Source of the DNA: Duncaniella sp.
GTDB taxonomy: Bacteria; Bacteroidota; Bacteroidia; Bacteroidales; Muribaculaceae
Direction: 5' to 3'
Length of the DNA: 64,000 bases
Assembly: GCA_023664955.1 (NCBI GenBank)
Contig: JAMPEV010000001.1
Coordinates: 686,862 to 750,861 of the forward strand
Made by a program: the position numbers and the translations under genes
The notes under the pieces: model-generated
What the model was told of the DNA's origin: nothing
Database searches by the model: none
What the model saw: the letters and a program-made list of their open reading frames with translations, nothing else
Shown: in pieces, positions 54,318-63,903 of the stretch
How the letters are laid out: each line of letters starts with the position of its first letter
How positions within the stretch are numbered: the first letter of the stretch is position 1

Positions 54318-56081
54318 TTATTGATTCTCGATTAAAGAAATTATTGATTTACCAATGGGGGTACCAGTCTTCCGAATACGGTCAATGAGTCGTCGACGTT
54401 TCATGTATGTTGAATTGGGCTTTATTCCAGTGAACATAGAAAGTGCTCGTGAATTAAAACCAGCAATGGAAAGGATAATAAAATTTATATCATCCTCTGA
54501 AAATTCAGGAAGTTCCCGGCGCATCTTGGAAATTAGTCCCTGATGGAATGTATTTACAATACGTTCGATTTCTTTGAGGCTTGATTTGTCAGAGAGTTTT
54601 TCAATTTCTTTTTTAATATTATTGAATGTAGCTTTCTTTGAGATATCAGAGCCGTCATTATCATAGAACTGATTTATGAACAGATTCAAATGCCTTATCC
54701 TATCGCCAAATATATCGTTAGAAAGTTGAGTTAATATGTTTTGTCGCTCAATGGAGTCTTTTAATTTCTTAGTAAGTTCTTCGTTTGAATTTTTGCTCCT
54801 CTCAAAAGTCAATTTGATGTCTGTGAGTTTTGTCTTGCTTTGCTCCATTTCGTTTCTCAATAGAATGATTTGAGACATTTTCAACTCTATTTCGCTGTTG
54901 CGAATTTTGATTTTATAATCGTGCCATAATAAAAGTACGGTTATAATAGATAAAGCTAAGATAGATATGGTGAAGATGAGGTAATCTCGTTGAGCTGTTC
55001 TATGCTTTGACATAGTCATTTCATCCTCATAGTAGTCCCTTTGTGCCACTACAGACGATTGTTGGATGAGTTCTCGTTCTATTTTGTTTTGGATAGATAG
55101 CACCTTTTTTAAAGACAAGAAGGCATTTATTGTATCGTTAAGCTTTTCATAGTATCTTGCTGAGGCAATGAAGCTTGAAAGCGAGTCAGAATTTGTCTTT
55201 GATGTACGAAAAGCTGAATCTAACATCATTTTTGCCTCAGAGAGTTGATTCAAGTCAATCCTGATATTTGAAAGAACTGAGTAGTTTGAACTACTTAATG
55301 GTACTATATTAGAGTATTTTAATAATGTGTCAGCGTAGTTGTTCGCTTCCAAAGGCTGATTTGACTTATAATAAGAATAAGATAAAATTTCTGCACAATA
55401 AGATATTATGTCGGGTGATGGATGCTTGGATAATATACTATCCGTGAATATGGTTGCGTTTTCATGATTACGCATATTGCTATAATTTAATGCAATGTCA
55501 CCTAAACTGTAAAAGTAGGCATTCTCTATCCCTGACTCTTTGTATTTTAGAGCTGCAATTTTATAATTTTTTATTGCATCCTCATGGAAATAAGTGGCGG
55601 AAAAAATCCGAGCTACTTGTTCGGCAGTTCGTGCTTGCCAGTATGTATCATTCAATGATATAGCCATTTCTTTTGCTCGCAATGCCGCCCTCATGGCAAG
55701 ACGGTAGTTTGTTGCGTTATAATTTATTATCGACTTGTAGAATAATGACTTCATAAGATATGGTGATTTTCCTCCCCCATCGAAATAATCAACGGCGGTG
55801 GAAATCAATGAGTCGTTGGTCTCGTCAATATAATTCTTATGCCTTGCTTGAGTCAGAAGCAACGAATAAAGAGCCTTTTCCCTATTAGTACGAGGTTGCA
55901 GTGAAAGGTCGGATAGTAGTATAAGAGCTGAATCAGGAGCATTATCCATTATATTTTCAGCGTGACTAAGAATCTTATCAACTCTGTCATTACCCATCCA
56001 TCGGCAACCATAAATTATAGAAAACAAGGGAAAGACAAGAAATACATTCAAGCATAATACGGAAATTCTTTTTCCCTTCAT
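54318..56081 (-). CDS. TPR, transmembrane and HTH-type regulator
   Basis: A 587-residue protein. A signal-like segment (1-25) ends in IIYGC, a weak lipobox. Residues about 30-345 form helical TPR-like repeats (NYRLAMRAALRAKEMAISL; EDAIKNYKIAALKYKESG). A transmembrane helix follows (367-386), then a coiled coil (390-450) and a C-terminal helix-turn-helix-like region (about 525-565, FSEDDINFIILSIAGFNSRALSMFTGIKPNSTYMKRRRL). Architecture as in Bacteroidota membrane-anchored one-component regulators: periplasmic sensor, cytoplasmic DNA-binding end. A -7 box (56093-56086) is so close to the ATG that the mRNA may be leaderless. Confidence 0.78.
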   Translation of the reverse strand: MKGKRISVLCLNVFLVFPLFSIIYGCRWMGNDRVDKILSHAENIMDNAPDSALILLSDLSLQPRTNREKALYSLLLTQARHKNYIDETNDSLISTAVDYFDGGGKSPYLMKSLFYKSIINYNATNYRLAMRAALRAKEMAISLNDTYWQARTAEQVARIFSATYFHEDAIKNYKIAALKYKESGIENAYFYSLGDIALNYSNMRNHENATIFTDSILSKHPSPDIISYCAEILSYSYYKSNQPLEANNYADTLLKYSNIVPLSSSNYSVLSNIRIDLNQLSEAKMMLDSAFRTSKTNSDSLSSFIASARYYEKLNDTINAFLSLKKVLSIQNKIERELIQQSSVVAQRDYYEDEMTMSKHRTAQRDYLIFTISILALSIITVLLLWHDYKIKIRNSEIELKMSQIILLRNEMEQSKTKLTDIKLTFERSKNSNEELTKKLKDSIERQNILTQLSNDIFGDRIRHLNLFINQFYDNDGSDISKKATFNNIKKEIEKLSDKSSLKEIERIVNTFHQGLISKMRRELPEFSEDDINFIILSIAGFNSRALSMFTGIKPNSTYMKRRRLIDRIRKTGTPIGKSIISLIENQ

Positions 56082-56085
56082 GTTG

Positions 56086-56114
56086 CAAAATTACAAAAAA
56101 AATAGAATTTCAAA
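56086..56114 (-). promoter_or_regulatory. Promoter abutting the TPR/HTH gene
   Basis: TTTG (56114-56111) and TAATTTTG (56093-56086) on the minus strand, 17 bases apart. Transcription would start at about the ATG itself (56081), implying a leaderless message or a wrong start codon. Confidence 0.4.
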
Positions 56115-56177
56115 ATAATTGACTCTATGGCACTTGTTCCATAAAGAATCCTCCTTACCATCTTACCTTAGACTATC

Positions 56178-57548
56178 TCACCGCGCCTTTTCTATTTTCC
56201 GGAACACTTTGTGCTGAACGTATATGGCGGCGGTGATGACGGCTATGCCGGTGACACACCACGTGATGGGATAGATGGTGAGGAGCATTTGAAAGGTGTT
56301 GTCAATTTTGGGAAAGACGTAGCACCATCCCAGACGCAACACGCATGTGCCGAAGATGGTGAGGAGCATCGGGGTGACCGAGTAACCCAGACCTCGCATA
56401 TAACTTCCGGATATTTCGTAGGAGCTGGCGAGGAATTGAAACACTAATGCGGTGTGGAATCTGACTTGCCCGTAATGTATCACCTCTGGATCGGTGGTGA
56501 ATAGCCGTAGGCATGACTCACTGTTAAAGGCGATTAGGCTATTGGCTATGCCGCATATTAACATACTGTATGCCATGCAGATTAGTAACACCCTTTTGCA
56601 TCGGTCGGGTAAATGAGCACCATAATTTTGTCCTGTGAATGCGATGGTGGCCTGGCTGAATGCCGCTACGATATAGTAGCAGTAGGCTTCGTATGTGAGG
56701 GCGGTGGCAGAGCCGGCTATGGCATCAGCCCCGAATTTATTGATTGAGGCTTGGATAAAGATGTTGGATATGGAGAACACCATTCCCTGAAGACCGGCAG
56801 GCACACCGATTTGGAGCATTTTCTTGAAGTCACTACGAGAAAGGGTCCATGATTTCAAGGATAGAGTGACGGGGTCAGGTTCCCGGACGAGAAACCACAC
56901 CATTATGGCAGCATTCAAACCATTGGCTATCACTGTGGCCCATGCCACGCCGTCAACTCCCATGCCGAATTGTGCTACGAATAGCCAATCAAGCACAAAA
57001 TTGCAGAGGGTGGCAGCAAGGAGTGCATAGAATGGTCGCTGCGTGTCACCTATGCTTCGCATAACCGCCGAACCGAAATTGTAGATCATCATGAACGGCA
57101 TCCCGCAGAAGTAGATGCGGAGATACTGCGTGGCGAGTTCGAGTACGTCAGCCGGGGCCTCCATTGCCTCTAAGATGGGGCGTGCCAATGATGTGCCGAG
57201 GGCGAGAAGCAGGAATCCGGATAGTAGGGCAATAATCATTACCGTCGATACGGAACGGCGAACGGCATTAAAGTGCTTCTGACCGATGTAGGTGGCTATC
57301 ACCACGTTGGCACCCACGGCAATACCGAGGAACAAATTTACAAGAATGCTGATTATCGGCCCATTGCTACCCACTGCCGCGATTGCGTGGCTCGTGGAGT
57401 ACCGCCCGATAATGGCAACGTCGACTGCGTTGAATGATTGTTGGAGTATGCCACTGGCAATCAGAGGTATGGCGAACACTAAAATTTTACCTGCAAGTGG
57501 TCCGTGGAGCATGTCCACCTGCTTTGAAGCCCTCGTGCGAATTTCCAT
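56178..57548 (-). CDS. MATE-family efflux transporter
   Basis: About 456 residues when started at MEIRTRASKQVDMLHGPLAG; the 18 codons before are AT-rich and unlike the family. It has 12 hydrophobic segments in two halves. Typical MATE features are the N-terminal PLIASGILQQSFNAVDVAIIGRYS and the second-half VGVPAGLQGMVFSISNIFIQASIN, with SQATIAFTGQNYGA. It should export drugs or metabolites using Na+ or H+. The minus-strand start faces the divergent GH43-like gene about 150 bases away. Confidence 0.9.
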   Translation of the reverse strand: MEIRTRASKQVDMLHGPLAGKILVFAIPLIASGILQQSFNAVDVAIIGRYSTSHAIAAVGSNGPIISILVNLFLGIAVGANVVIATYIGQKHFNAVRRSVSTVMIIALLSGFLLLALGTSLARPILEAMEAPADVLELATQYLRIYFCGMPFMMIYNFGSAVMRSIGDTQRPFYALLAATLCNFVLDWLFVAQFGMGVDGVAWATVIANGLNAAIMVWFLVREPDPVTLSLKSWTLSRSDFKKMLQIGVPAGLQGMVFSISNIFIQASINKFGADAIAGSATALTYEAYCYYIVAAFSQATIAFTGQNYGAHLPDRCKRVLLICMAYSMLICGIANSLIAFNSESCLRLFTTDPEVIHYGQVRFHTALVFQFLASSYEISGSYMRGLGYSVTPMLLTIFGTCVLRLGWCYVFPKIDNTFQMLLTIYPITWCVTGIAVITAAIYVQHKVFRKIEKAR

Positions 57549-57621
57549 CTTGCTATTTGTTAAATTGATGGCAAAGTTATACATTTCTGCCCGAATCTTC
57601 AAATCGGATTTTTTGTGGAAT

Positions 57622-57652
57622 TTTGGTGAGGATGATATTTTAATTACCTTTG
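57622..57652 (+). promoter_or_regulatory. Promoter of the GH43-like gene
   Basis: TTTG at 57622-57625 and TACCTTTG at 57645-57652, 19 bases apart, an exact Bacteroidota consensus. Start near 57659, 41 bases before the ATG at 57700. Confidence 0.8.
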
Positions 57653-57699
57653 CGGATGAAACTTGGTTTTACCTATTATATTTAACTCACTTACTTATC

Positions 57700-59349
57700 A
57701 TGAAACGTTTCAACTTGTTACTTAGCGTGGGATTTATATGGTCGGTCTCGGCGTTGTATGGAGCGAAGACGCATGCCGAGACTGTATCGATTGTACCGCA
57801 ATCGAGTGTCAACGCCGAAAGTGACTGGCACACTATTACTAACGATCGATTTTGGGATACTACGGAAGGAACTCCAATTTACAGTCAGGGGGGTGGTATT
57901 TTTAAGTTTATCGATCCTGTGACCAACTCTCCGAAATATTATTGGTATGGCGTTTACTATAAAGAAGCAGAAACGTACCGCAATAATCCTTCGGTGACAT
58001 TGGAACATAATCACTTTCAAGGCGTCACCTGCTATACCTCCGATGACCTTGTTAACTGGACTCCCGAAAATATTGTCCTTACCAAGGATGAAGTGTTGAA
58101 ACATTCGCGCCCCACCTGGCTGGGGCGTATGGGTGTGGCTTATCTCGCTGACGCTAAGGTGTATGCAATGTTTATCCAGCATGGAGCGAAAGTACTTGTG
58201 GCCATATGCGACTCTCCCGCCGGGGATTACAAATGGAGCCACGAGATTGACATGACTCCAATTATAGGTACTTCCAACACTGGCGACCAGACCGTGTTCA
58301 CTGACCAGGATACCGGGAAATCATATCTCATATACTCCTATGGCCGTGGACGTGCGCGGCAATATGTCTCGGAAATCGGTATGGTGGACGGTGTTCCGGG
58401 TCTTTTGAATTGTCATGAGGTATGTAAGGGTGAAAGCCGTGAAGGTAACTGCATGTTCAAGTACAGTGGTAAATATTATATGGTGGCGTCAAACATCTAT
58501 GGATGGGATTGTTCCTATACTTATTATGTGATGGCCGATGATATTTATGGTCCGTATACCCCCACAAATGATATGCAGATTATGGGTGGCAGTGAAAAGG
58601 ATTATTCACACATTTCTCAGACCGGTTTTTTCTATACTCTCGAAGGCTCGCAGGACACCACAGTGATATTCTGCGGAGATCGCTGGGCTGATTTTGCCGG
58701 TAACGGTTTGGGCTACAACCAGTGGATGCCTGTGTCGTTCAATGGTGATATTCCTTATCTTAACTCACTGTCATCTTGGGAACTAAATGCTAAAACAGGT
58801 GAGTGGCGTGTTGCCCCCGATAATAATTATGTGAAGAATGGAAGTTTTGAGGCAGATCGCCGCACTGTCCCTCTCGCTGTGAAGCCCCGTCAGGATGCTT
58901 TGACAGGTTGGGTCACAGAGGTGATTGAGGGAAATAAAGTGATGATTGAAGGTCCTGATTCTCCGCAGCTCAACTATTTTAACACTGAGGAGGATCGCCG
59001 CAGCGTGATAGGCGAAAAGAGTCTGAACATAGCTGACAAGGTGCCTTTTGTTAGGAGGGTATGGCAAAAGATTGAATCAGACGATTTCGTTAGGGTTCCT
59101 GATGGAACTTACATAATGTCGCTGGCAGTTAAGTACACGAAGGGTTTTAAGGAATTGTATATGTATGCCGAGTCAGGAGGAAGGACCTATAAATGCTCAC
59201 TCAACTCTGCCACTGAATCAGCCGGTTGGGAAAATATCTCGATGCCTGATGTCCGGGTGAAAAATGGCGAAGTGACAGTGGGGTTCTACGCAGTCGGTGA
59301 TGCCGACGCATCCTGCCAAATCGATGATGTGACTCTCATCAGGGAATAA
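57700..59349 (+). CDS. Secreted GH43-like beta-propeller protein
   Basis: 549 residues from the ATG at 57700, which gives signal peptide MKRFNLLLSVGFIWSVSALYG; the open frame continues upstream to 57292 but only as the antisense of the MATE gene. The propeller (about 35-375) starts DRFWDTTEGTPIYSQGGGIFKF, similar to GH43 subfamily-24-type enzymes (which often read AHGGG), with WYGVYYKE, GNCMFKYSGKYYMVAS and GLGYNQWMPVSF. The C-terminal part (about 385-549) is a carbohydrate-binding-like beta-sandwich. Possibly a galactan-acting hydrolase; exact activity not decided. Confidence 0.82.
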   Translation: MKRFNLLLSVGFIWSVSALYGAKTHAETVSIVPQSSVNAESDWHTITNDRFWDTTEGTPIYSQGGGIFKFIDPVTNSPKYYWYGVYYKEAETYRNNPSVTLEHNHFQGVTCYTSDDLVNWTPENIVLTKDEVLKHSRPTWLGRMGVAYLADAKVYAMFIQHGAKVLVAICDSPAGDYKWSHEIDMTPIIGTSNTGDQTVFTDQDTGKSYLIYSYGRGRARQYVSEIGMVDGVPGLLNCHEVCKGESREGNCMFKYSGKYYMVASNIYGWDCSYTYYVMADDIYGPYTPTNDMQIMGGSEKDYSHISQTGFFYTLEGSQDTTVIFCGDRWADFAGNGLGYNQWMPVSFNGDIPYLNSLSSWELNAKTGEWRVAPDNNYVKNGSFEADRRTVPLAVKPRQDALTGWVTEVIEGNKVMIEGPDSPQLNYFNTEEDRRSVIGEKSLNIADKVPFVRRVWQKIESDDFVRVPDGTYIMSLAVKYTKGFKELYMYAESGGRTYKCSLNSATESAGWENISMPDVRVKNGEVTVGFYAVGDADASCQIDDVTLIRE

Positions 59350-59403
59350 GTCGTTTTTTTATCGTTACTAAATCGGTGGCAATTCCACGGACCGGTTTAT
59401 ATG

Positions 59404-59451
59404 AATAACACCACCGGGAGAGCGTCAACAAGCTCTCCCGGTGGTGTTATT
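59404..59451. terminator. Bidirectional terminator between the GH43-like and YebC genes
   Basis: A perfect 20-bp stem (AATAACACCACCGGGAGAGC and complement) with an 8-base loop. AT-rich ends on both sides allow it to end the plus-strand GH43-like gene and the minus-strand YebC gene. Confidence 0.8.
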
Positions 59452-59504
59452 TATATTTACTTAGTAACTTTTCGAATATAACTTACTTGGGATAATGCAA
59501 TGGA

Positions 59505-60236
59505 TTAGTCCTCCTTCATGTTGTGGAACACATTCTGGACATCTTCATCGTCCTCAAGCTTTTCGAGGAGTTTTTCGATAGCTGCACGCTGTTCTTCGGT
59601 AACTTCCTTAAGGTCGTTGGGTATGCGCTCGAATTCAGAAGAGATGATTTCAAAACCATTGTCTTCGAGATACTTCTGAATATTGGCATATTCCTCGAAT
59701 GCGCCGTAGAGTACTATCTGCTCGTTGCCATCCTCATCTTCGTCGTGGCCGAGTTCGTCAACACCGTAGTCGATGAGTTCGAGTTCGAGATCGTCAAGGC
59801 TCACACCATCCTTGGGCTGGATTTTAAACACGCTTTTGTGGTCGAAAAGGAATGTGAGTGAACCCTGAGTGCCGAGATTCCCACCATGTTTTGTGAAATA
59901 AGAGCGCACATTGGCTACAGTGCGTGTGTTGTTGTCAGTCGCAGCTTCAACGAAGATAGCGATTCCGTGAGGTCCGTATCCTTCGTAAGTAATTTCCTTG
60001 TAATCGCCTGCGTCCTTGTCGGTTGCCTTCTTAATAGCGCGTTCTACGGTGTCCTTAGGCATATTGGCGGCCTTTGCATTCTGCATAAGGGCGCGGAGAC
60101 GAGGGTTGGTAGAGGGGTCAGGACCGCCTGCCTTGGCAGCGATAGTGATTTCCTTACCAATGCGGGTAAATGTGCGTGACATGTTACCCCAACGTTTGAG
60201 TTTTCTTGCTTTGCGATATTCAAAAGCTCTTCCCAT
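59505..60236 (-). CDS. YebC/PmpR-family transcriptional regulator
   Basis: A 243-residue protein of the YebC/PmpR (TACO1) family. Typical segments are KARKLKRWGNMSRTFTRIGKEITIAAKAGGPDPSTNPRLR, NAKAANMPKDTVERAIKKA, YEGYGPHGIAIFVEAATDNNTRTVANVRSYFTKHGGNLG and GSLTFLFDHKSVF. Members act as DNA-binding regulators and some help translation of proline-rich stretches. Convergent with the GH43-like gene, downstream of pheT. Confidence 0.93.
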   Translation of the reverse strand: MGRAFEYRKARKLKRWGNMSRTFTRIGKEITIAAKAGGPDPSTNPRLRALMQNAKAANMPKDTVERAIKKATDKDAGDYKEITYEGYGPHGIAIFVEAATDNNTRTVANVRSYFTKHGGNLGTQGSLTFLFDHKSVFKIQPKDGVSLDDLELELIDYGVDELGHDEDEDGNEQIVLYGAFEEYANIQKYLEDNGFEIISSEFERIPNDLKEVTEEQRAAIEKLLEKLEDDEDVQNVFHNMKED

Positions 60237-60289
60237 GGTGAATTATATTGAGAATATTTTGGTTATTAATTATTTACAAATAGAAATGA

Positions 60290-60317
60290 CTCAGAGCCGG
60301 CTTGCACCGGTTCTGAG
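60290..60317 (-). terminator. Hairpin terminator of pheT
   Basis: An 11-bp stem (CTCAGAACCGG with CCGGCTCTGAG, one G-T pair) and 6-base loop, 12 bases beyond the pheT stop; the tail on the minus strand is T-rich but interrupted. Confidence 0.55.
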
Positions 60318-60329
60318 ATATTGGGAATC

Positions 60330-62795
60330 TTAGCGCAATTCAGCGTTAAGTTTTTTCTTGAGATTGGTGATTACTTTGTTCATCACGGCTTCAATCTGCT
60401 TATCCTGAAGGGTCTTCTCGTCATCCTGGAGGGTGAGTGCTATGGCGTAGGATTTCTTACCTTCGGGTAGATTCTTACCTTCGTATACGTCAAAGAGGGT
60501 TACATCCTTGAGGAGACGGCGTTCACTTTCACGTACTACGGCTTCGACTTCGGCCATTGCCACACTCTTGTCGAGGAGCAGGGCGAGGTCGCGTTTCACG
60601 GGCATAGTCTTTGCGAGGGCGTGGTAGGTTACTTTTTTCTTTGTGGCGAGGGTGACGAGGGCGTTCCAGTCAAATTCGGCATAGTACACATCCTGCTTTA
60701 TGTCAAACTTGCTCAGAAGTTTCTTTGACACTATGCCGATGGAGCCCAGATACTTGCGAGAGCGAGTAACCACATCGAGGCTTGCGGCATAAAGCTCACC
60801 GCTCCCCTTGGTAAGGGTCACTTCATTCTGCGAGATGCCAAGACGGGCGAGAATGTTGGCCACCACGGCCTTAAGGTCGTAGATGGTGGCGGGCTGTTCT
60901 GGGCGAGCCCAGTTGCCGGGTCGGAATGCGCCGGTCATCCACAATGCAAGGCGTGAATGTTCTTTGAATGGAGCGAGGGGAGCTTCAGCTGTACATTCGG
61001 CATCGGTTTTGAAGATGTACACATTGCCGAATTCAAACATTGATACATCGCCGGTCTTGCGGTTGATGTTGTGGCTCAATGATTCCAAGCCGCCGAATAT
61101 CAGTGTCTGGCGCATCACGTTTAGGTCATTGCTCAACGGATTGAGCAGATGTACACAGTGAGTGGCGGGATATTGCTCAAGGTCGGTATAATATGCTTCA
61201 GCGGTGAGCGAGTTATTGAGAATTTCGTTGAATCCTTCACCAATTAGTTGCTCGCTAATGAGGTTGCGGAGGTTATTATCCTCATCCTCAAATGATTTAT
61301 ATGAGATCGAAGACTGGACGGTGTCACCGATTTCCACATTGTTATAGCCGTATATTCGGAGCACATCCTCCACCACGTCGCATGGGCGTGTCACATCCAC
61401 ACGGTAGGTGGGGACTTTCATCACCACTTTATCTTCGTCGATGTTCACGATTCCCATTTCAAGCGATTTGAGGATGGAAATGACAGTGTCGGCAGGAATA
61501 TCCTTGCCAACAAGGTCGTTAAGGTATTTGAATCCGAGTGTCACTTCGGCGGGAAGTATCTTTTCGGGATAGTTGTCGCAGAGCGGACCGCATATTTCGC
61601 CGCCAGCAAGTTCTTTAACCATGAGTGCTGCTAACTTTAGCACATACAAGGTATTGTTGGGGTCAACTCCGCGCTCGAAACGGAACGAGGAATCGGTGTT
61701 GAGTCCGTGGCGACGGGCTGTCTTGCGCACGGAGGTGGGGTTGAAATATGCGCTTTCGAGGAACACTGAGGTAGTGGCTTCGGTCACTCCGGAATCAAGT
61801 CCGCCGAACACACCGGCGATGCACATCGGCACTTCGGTGTTGCAAATCATCAAGTCACGAGCATCTAATGTGTGCTCCACACCGTCGAGTGTGACGAATT
61901 TTTCTCCTTCGGTGGCGTTTTTCACCACGATTTTGCCACCGGTGATTTTGTCGACATCAAAGCAATGTAGCGGCTGTCCCATCGCATGGAGGAGATAGTT
62001 GGTTATATCGACAATATTGTTGATGGGACGAAGTCCGATGGTGGAGAGCGCGTCTTTAAGCCATTGGGGTGACTCTTTGACGGTTACGTTCTTAACGGTG
62101 ACACCTGTGTAGCGAGGACATGCTTCAATGTTTTCTACCTCGACTGTCACACCGCCTTCGGGCTTTTCAATTGTGAAGGCTTCCACTTCGGGACAATGAA
62201 GTGTGGATGGGGTTGAGTGCTGTGCCATCCAAGCGGCAAGGTCGCGGGCTACGCCATAGTGTGACGCTGCGTCTATGCGGTTGGGTGTAAGGTCTACTTC
62301 GAGAAGATAGTCGGAAGAAAGTCCGAAGTATTCAGCGGCAGGGGTGCCGGGCTTAACCTCTTCGTCAATTACGATGATACCATCGTGTGAAGTACCGGTT
62401 CCAATTTCATCCTCAGCACATATCATACCATATGATTCCTCGCCGCGGATTTTTGACTTTTTAATCTGGAAAGACTCGTCGCCGCTGTAAAGGGTTGTGC
62501 CCACGGTAGCGACTACCACGGTCTGACCTGCAGCCACATTAGGTGCGCCGCAGACTATTTGAGTCGGATTGCCATCACCGAGGTCCACAGTGGTGACGTG
62601 AAGGTGGTCACTGTTAGGGTGATTGACACAGGTAAGCACCTTACCGATAACAATTCCACGCAATCCGCCGCGTATCGATTCAACTTCCTCCACTGAGCCG
62701 GTTTCAAGACCTATGGAGGTCAAAGCGGCTGCCAATTGGTCAGGAGTCAGGTCGAAATCGAGATATTTTTTAAGCCAGTTATATGAGATATTCAT
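60330..62795 (-). CDS. pheT: Phenylalanine--tRNA ligase beta subunit
   Basis: An 821-residue subunit of the class II alpha2-beta2 PheRS. The N-terminal tRNA-binding (OB) domain contains VNHPNSDHLHVTTVDLGDG. The B3/B4 editing domain (VDLTPNRIDAASHYGVARDLAA) follows, then B5, the catalytic-like core (RRHGLNTDSSFRFERGVDP) and a C-terminal ferredoxin-fold anticodon-binding domain (FDVYEGKNLPEGKKSYAIALTLQDDEKTL). pheS is not adjacent. A promoter (62839-62869) and hairpin terminator flank it. Confidence 0.97.
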   Translation of the reverse strand: MNISYNWLKKYLDFDLTPDQLAAALTSIGLETGSVEEVESIRGGLRGIVIGKVLTCVNHPNSDHLHVTTVDLGDGNPTQIVCGAPNVAAGQTVVVATVGTTLYSGDESFQIKKSKIRGEESYGMICAEDEIGTGTSHDGIIVIDEEVKPGTPAAEYFGLSSDYLLEVDLTPNRIDAASHYGVARDLAAWMAQHSTPSTLHCPEVEAFTIEKPEGGVTVEVENIEACPRYTGVTVKNVTVKESPQWLKDALSTIGLRPINNIVDITNYLLHAMGQPLHCFDVDKITGGKIVVKNATEGEKFVTLDGVEHTLDARDLMICNTEVPMCIAGVFGGLDSGVTEATTSVFLESAYFNPTSVRKTARRHGLNTDSSFRFERGVDPNNTLYVLKLAALMVKELAGGEICGPLCDNYPEKILPAEVTLGFKYLNDLVGKDIPADTVISILKSLEMGIVNIDEDKVVMKVPTYRVDVTRPCDVVEDVLRIYGYNNVEIGDTVQSSISYKSFEDEDNNLRNLISEQLIGEGFNEILNNSLTAEAYYTDLEQYPATHCVHLLNPLSNDLNVMRQTLIFGGLESLSHNINRKTGDVSMFEFGNVYIFKTDAECTAEAPLAPFKEHSRLALWMTGAFRPGNWARPEQPATIYDLKAVVANILARLGISQNEVTLTKGSGELYAASLDVVTRSRKYLGSIGIVSKKLLSKFDIKQDVYYAEFDWNALVTLATKKKVTYHALAKTMPVKRDLALLLDKSVAMAEVEAVVRESERRLLKDVTLFDVYEGKNLPEGKKSYAIALTLQDDEKTLQDKQIEAVMNKVITNLKKKLNAELR

Positions 62796-62838
62796 GAGAA
62801 TGATTGATTTTTATTCTAATTCAAGCTATTTCAGCTTG

Positions 62839-62869
62839 CAAAATTACAAATAATCATCAAAAAATGCAA
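62839..62869 (-). promoter_or_regulatory. Promoter of pheT
   Basis: TTG (62869-62867) and TAATTTTG (62846-62839) on the minus strand, 20 bases apart. Start near 62832, leader about 37 bases. Confidence 0.6.
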
Positions 62870-63093
62870 TTATTAAGTGAGTCGGAAAAATAAGTGTGTG
62901 CCTAAATATTGCACTTTTCCACCGAAAAAATGACAAAATGTAGAGTTTACAACTTTGGGAGGTTAGTTTGAATGGTTTTCCACAGGTAAGAATTATTGTC
63001 GAATAAGATGTTGGTGGATGGATGAGCCGGGGGAGTAGGGACGGGGAATGAGTGTGCCAACTGCGCCGCGGGCGGTGAGGGTGGAGTGGGTAT

Positions 63094-63903
63094 TTAGTAC
63101 ATCGGAAGGGTTAGGAGCTGGTACATGAGGGTCTGTGCCATACGTCGGTGACCATCATCGTTGGGATGCAGGCGGTCGGTATCCGCATTGTGGAAATATT
63201 TACTATATTCGTCCATCAGGGGGTATAGGCCGCTCAATTGGCCGAGGTCTATTACCGGTAATGCCCATACTTGCCCGGCTTCTCTTATGGCTTCGACATA
63301 GGCATCGAGATATTCGCCGCATCGGTTGGCATAATCTTCTGGTATCTGCCAATTCGTGTCGCTATGGTAGAATCCCGAGCGATGGATAGGGGTGAGGAGT
63401 ACGATTTGTTTATCGGGATAAGTTCTTTTCAGTGAGTCGAGGGCGATGTTAATGCGCCCTTTGAAAGTGCTCGGGTCCATTGAGGGGATGCGGCGCATAC
63501 GATTTTCCGGACGCTTGGCGTAGCGGTGCCCATAGTCCACAGTTGCCATCTCCTCGTCATACCAATGACCTATGGGCACGGCATTGTTATAGTCGTTTGT
63601 GCCCATGAATATCATGATAGCATCGAGATCATCGCCATGCTCTTCGAGTAGTTTGCCGGTCTGTCGTGGGACATCATCCCATTGCCTGCCGCTCACGGCA
63701 TATACGTAAGGTGTAATGCCGAGCCACTGCTCAAGGAATCCCCAGTATTTAGTCTTGCTGGCATTGTTGCGAGGGTCGGTGACCGAATCACCAAGGTACG
63801 CCACTTTTTTGCCAGACCAGGGGTGTTGGACTACCATCGTAGCTGCGCAGATTGAAAAGGCAGCCACTACACTCAGACACATAGCAAAAATTCGATTTCT
63901 CAT
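63094..63903 (-). CDS. Secreted SGNH/GDSL-type hydrolase
   Basis: A 269-residue exported esterase-like protein (signal peptide about 1-20). SGNH blocks: VAYLGDSVTDPRN (nucleophile Ser in GDSV), Gly in AVSGRQWDD, MIFMGTNDYNNAV (Asn) and DTDRLHPNDDGHRRMAQ (Asp/His). Such enzymes deacylate glycans or lipids; related Bacteroidota proteins act on plant polysaccharide esters, which would fit the other secreted carbohydrate enzymes here. Substrate not determined. Confidence 0.88.
   Translation of the reverse strand: MRNRIFAMCLSVVAAFSICAATMVVQHPWSGKKVAYLGDSVTDPRNNASKTKYWGFLEQWLGITPYVYAVSGRQWDDVPRQTGKLLEEHGDDLDAIMIFMGTNDYNNAVPIGHWYDEEMATVDYGHRYAKRPENRMRRIPSMDPSTFKGRINIALDSLKRTYPDKQIVLLTPIHRSGFYHSDTNWQIPEDYANRCGEYLDAYVEAIREAGQVWALPVIDLGQLSGLYPLMDEYSKYFHNADTDRLHPNDDGHRRMAQTLMYQLLTLPMY

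Noticed and set aside
57292-57699. Upstream extension of the GH43-like frame (136 codons)
   Set aside because: It is the antisense of the MATE gene; the ATG at 57700 gives a proper signal peptide and follows a consensus promoter.
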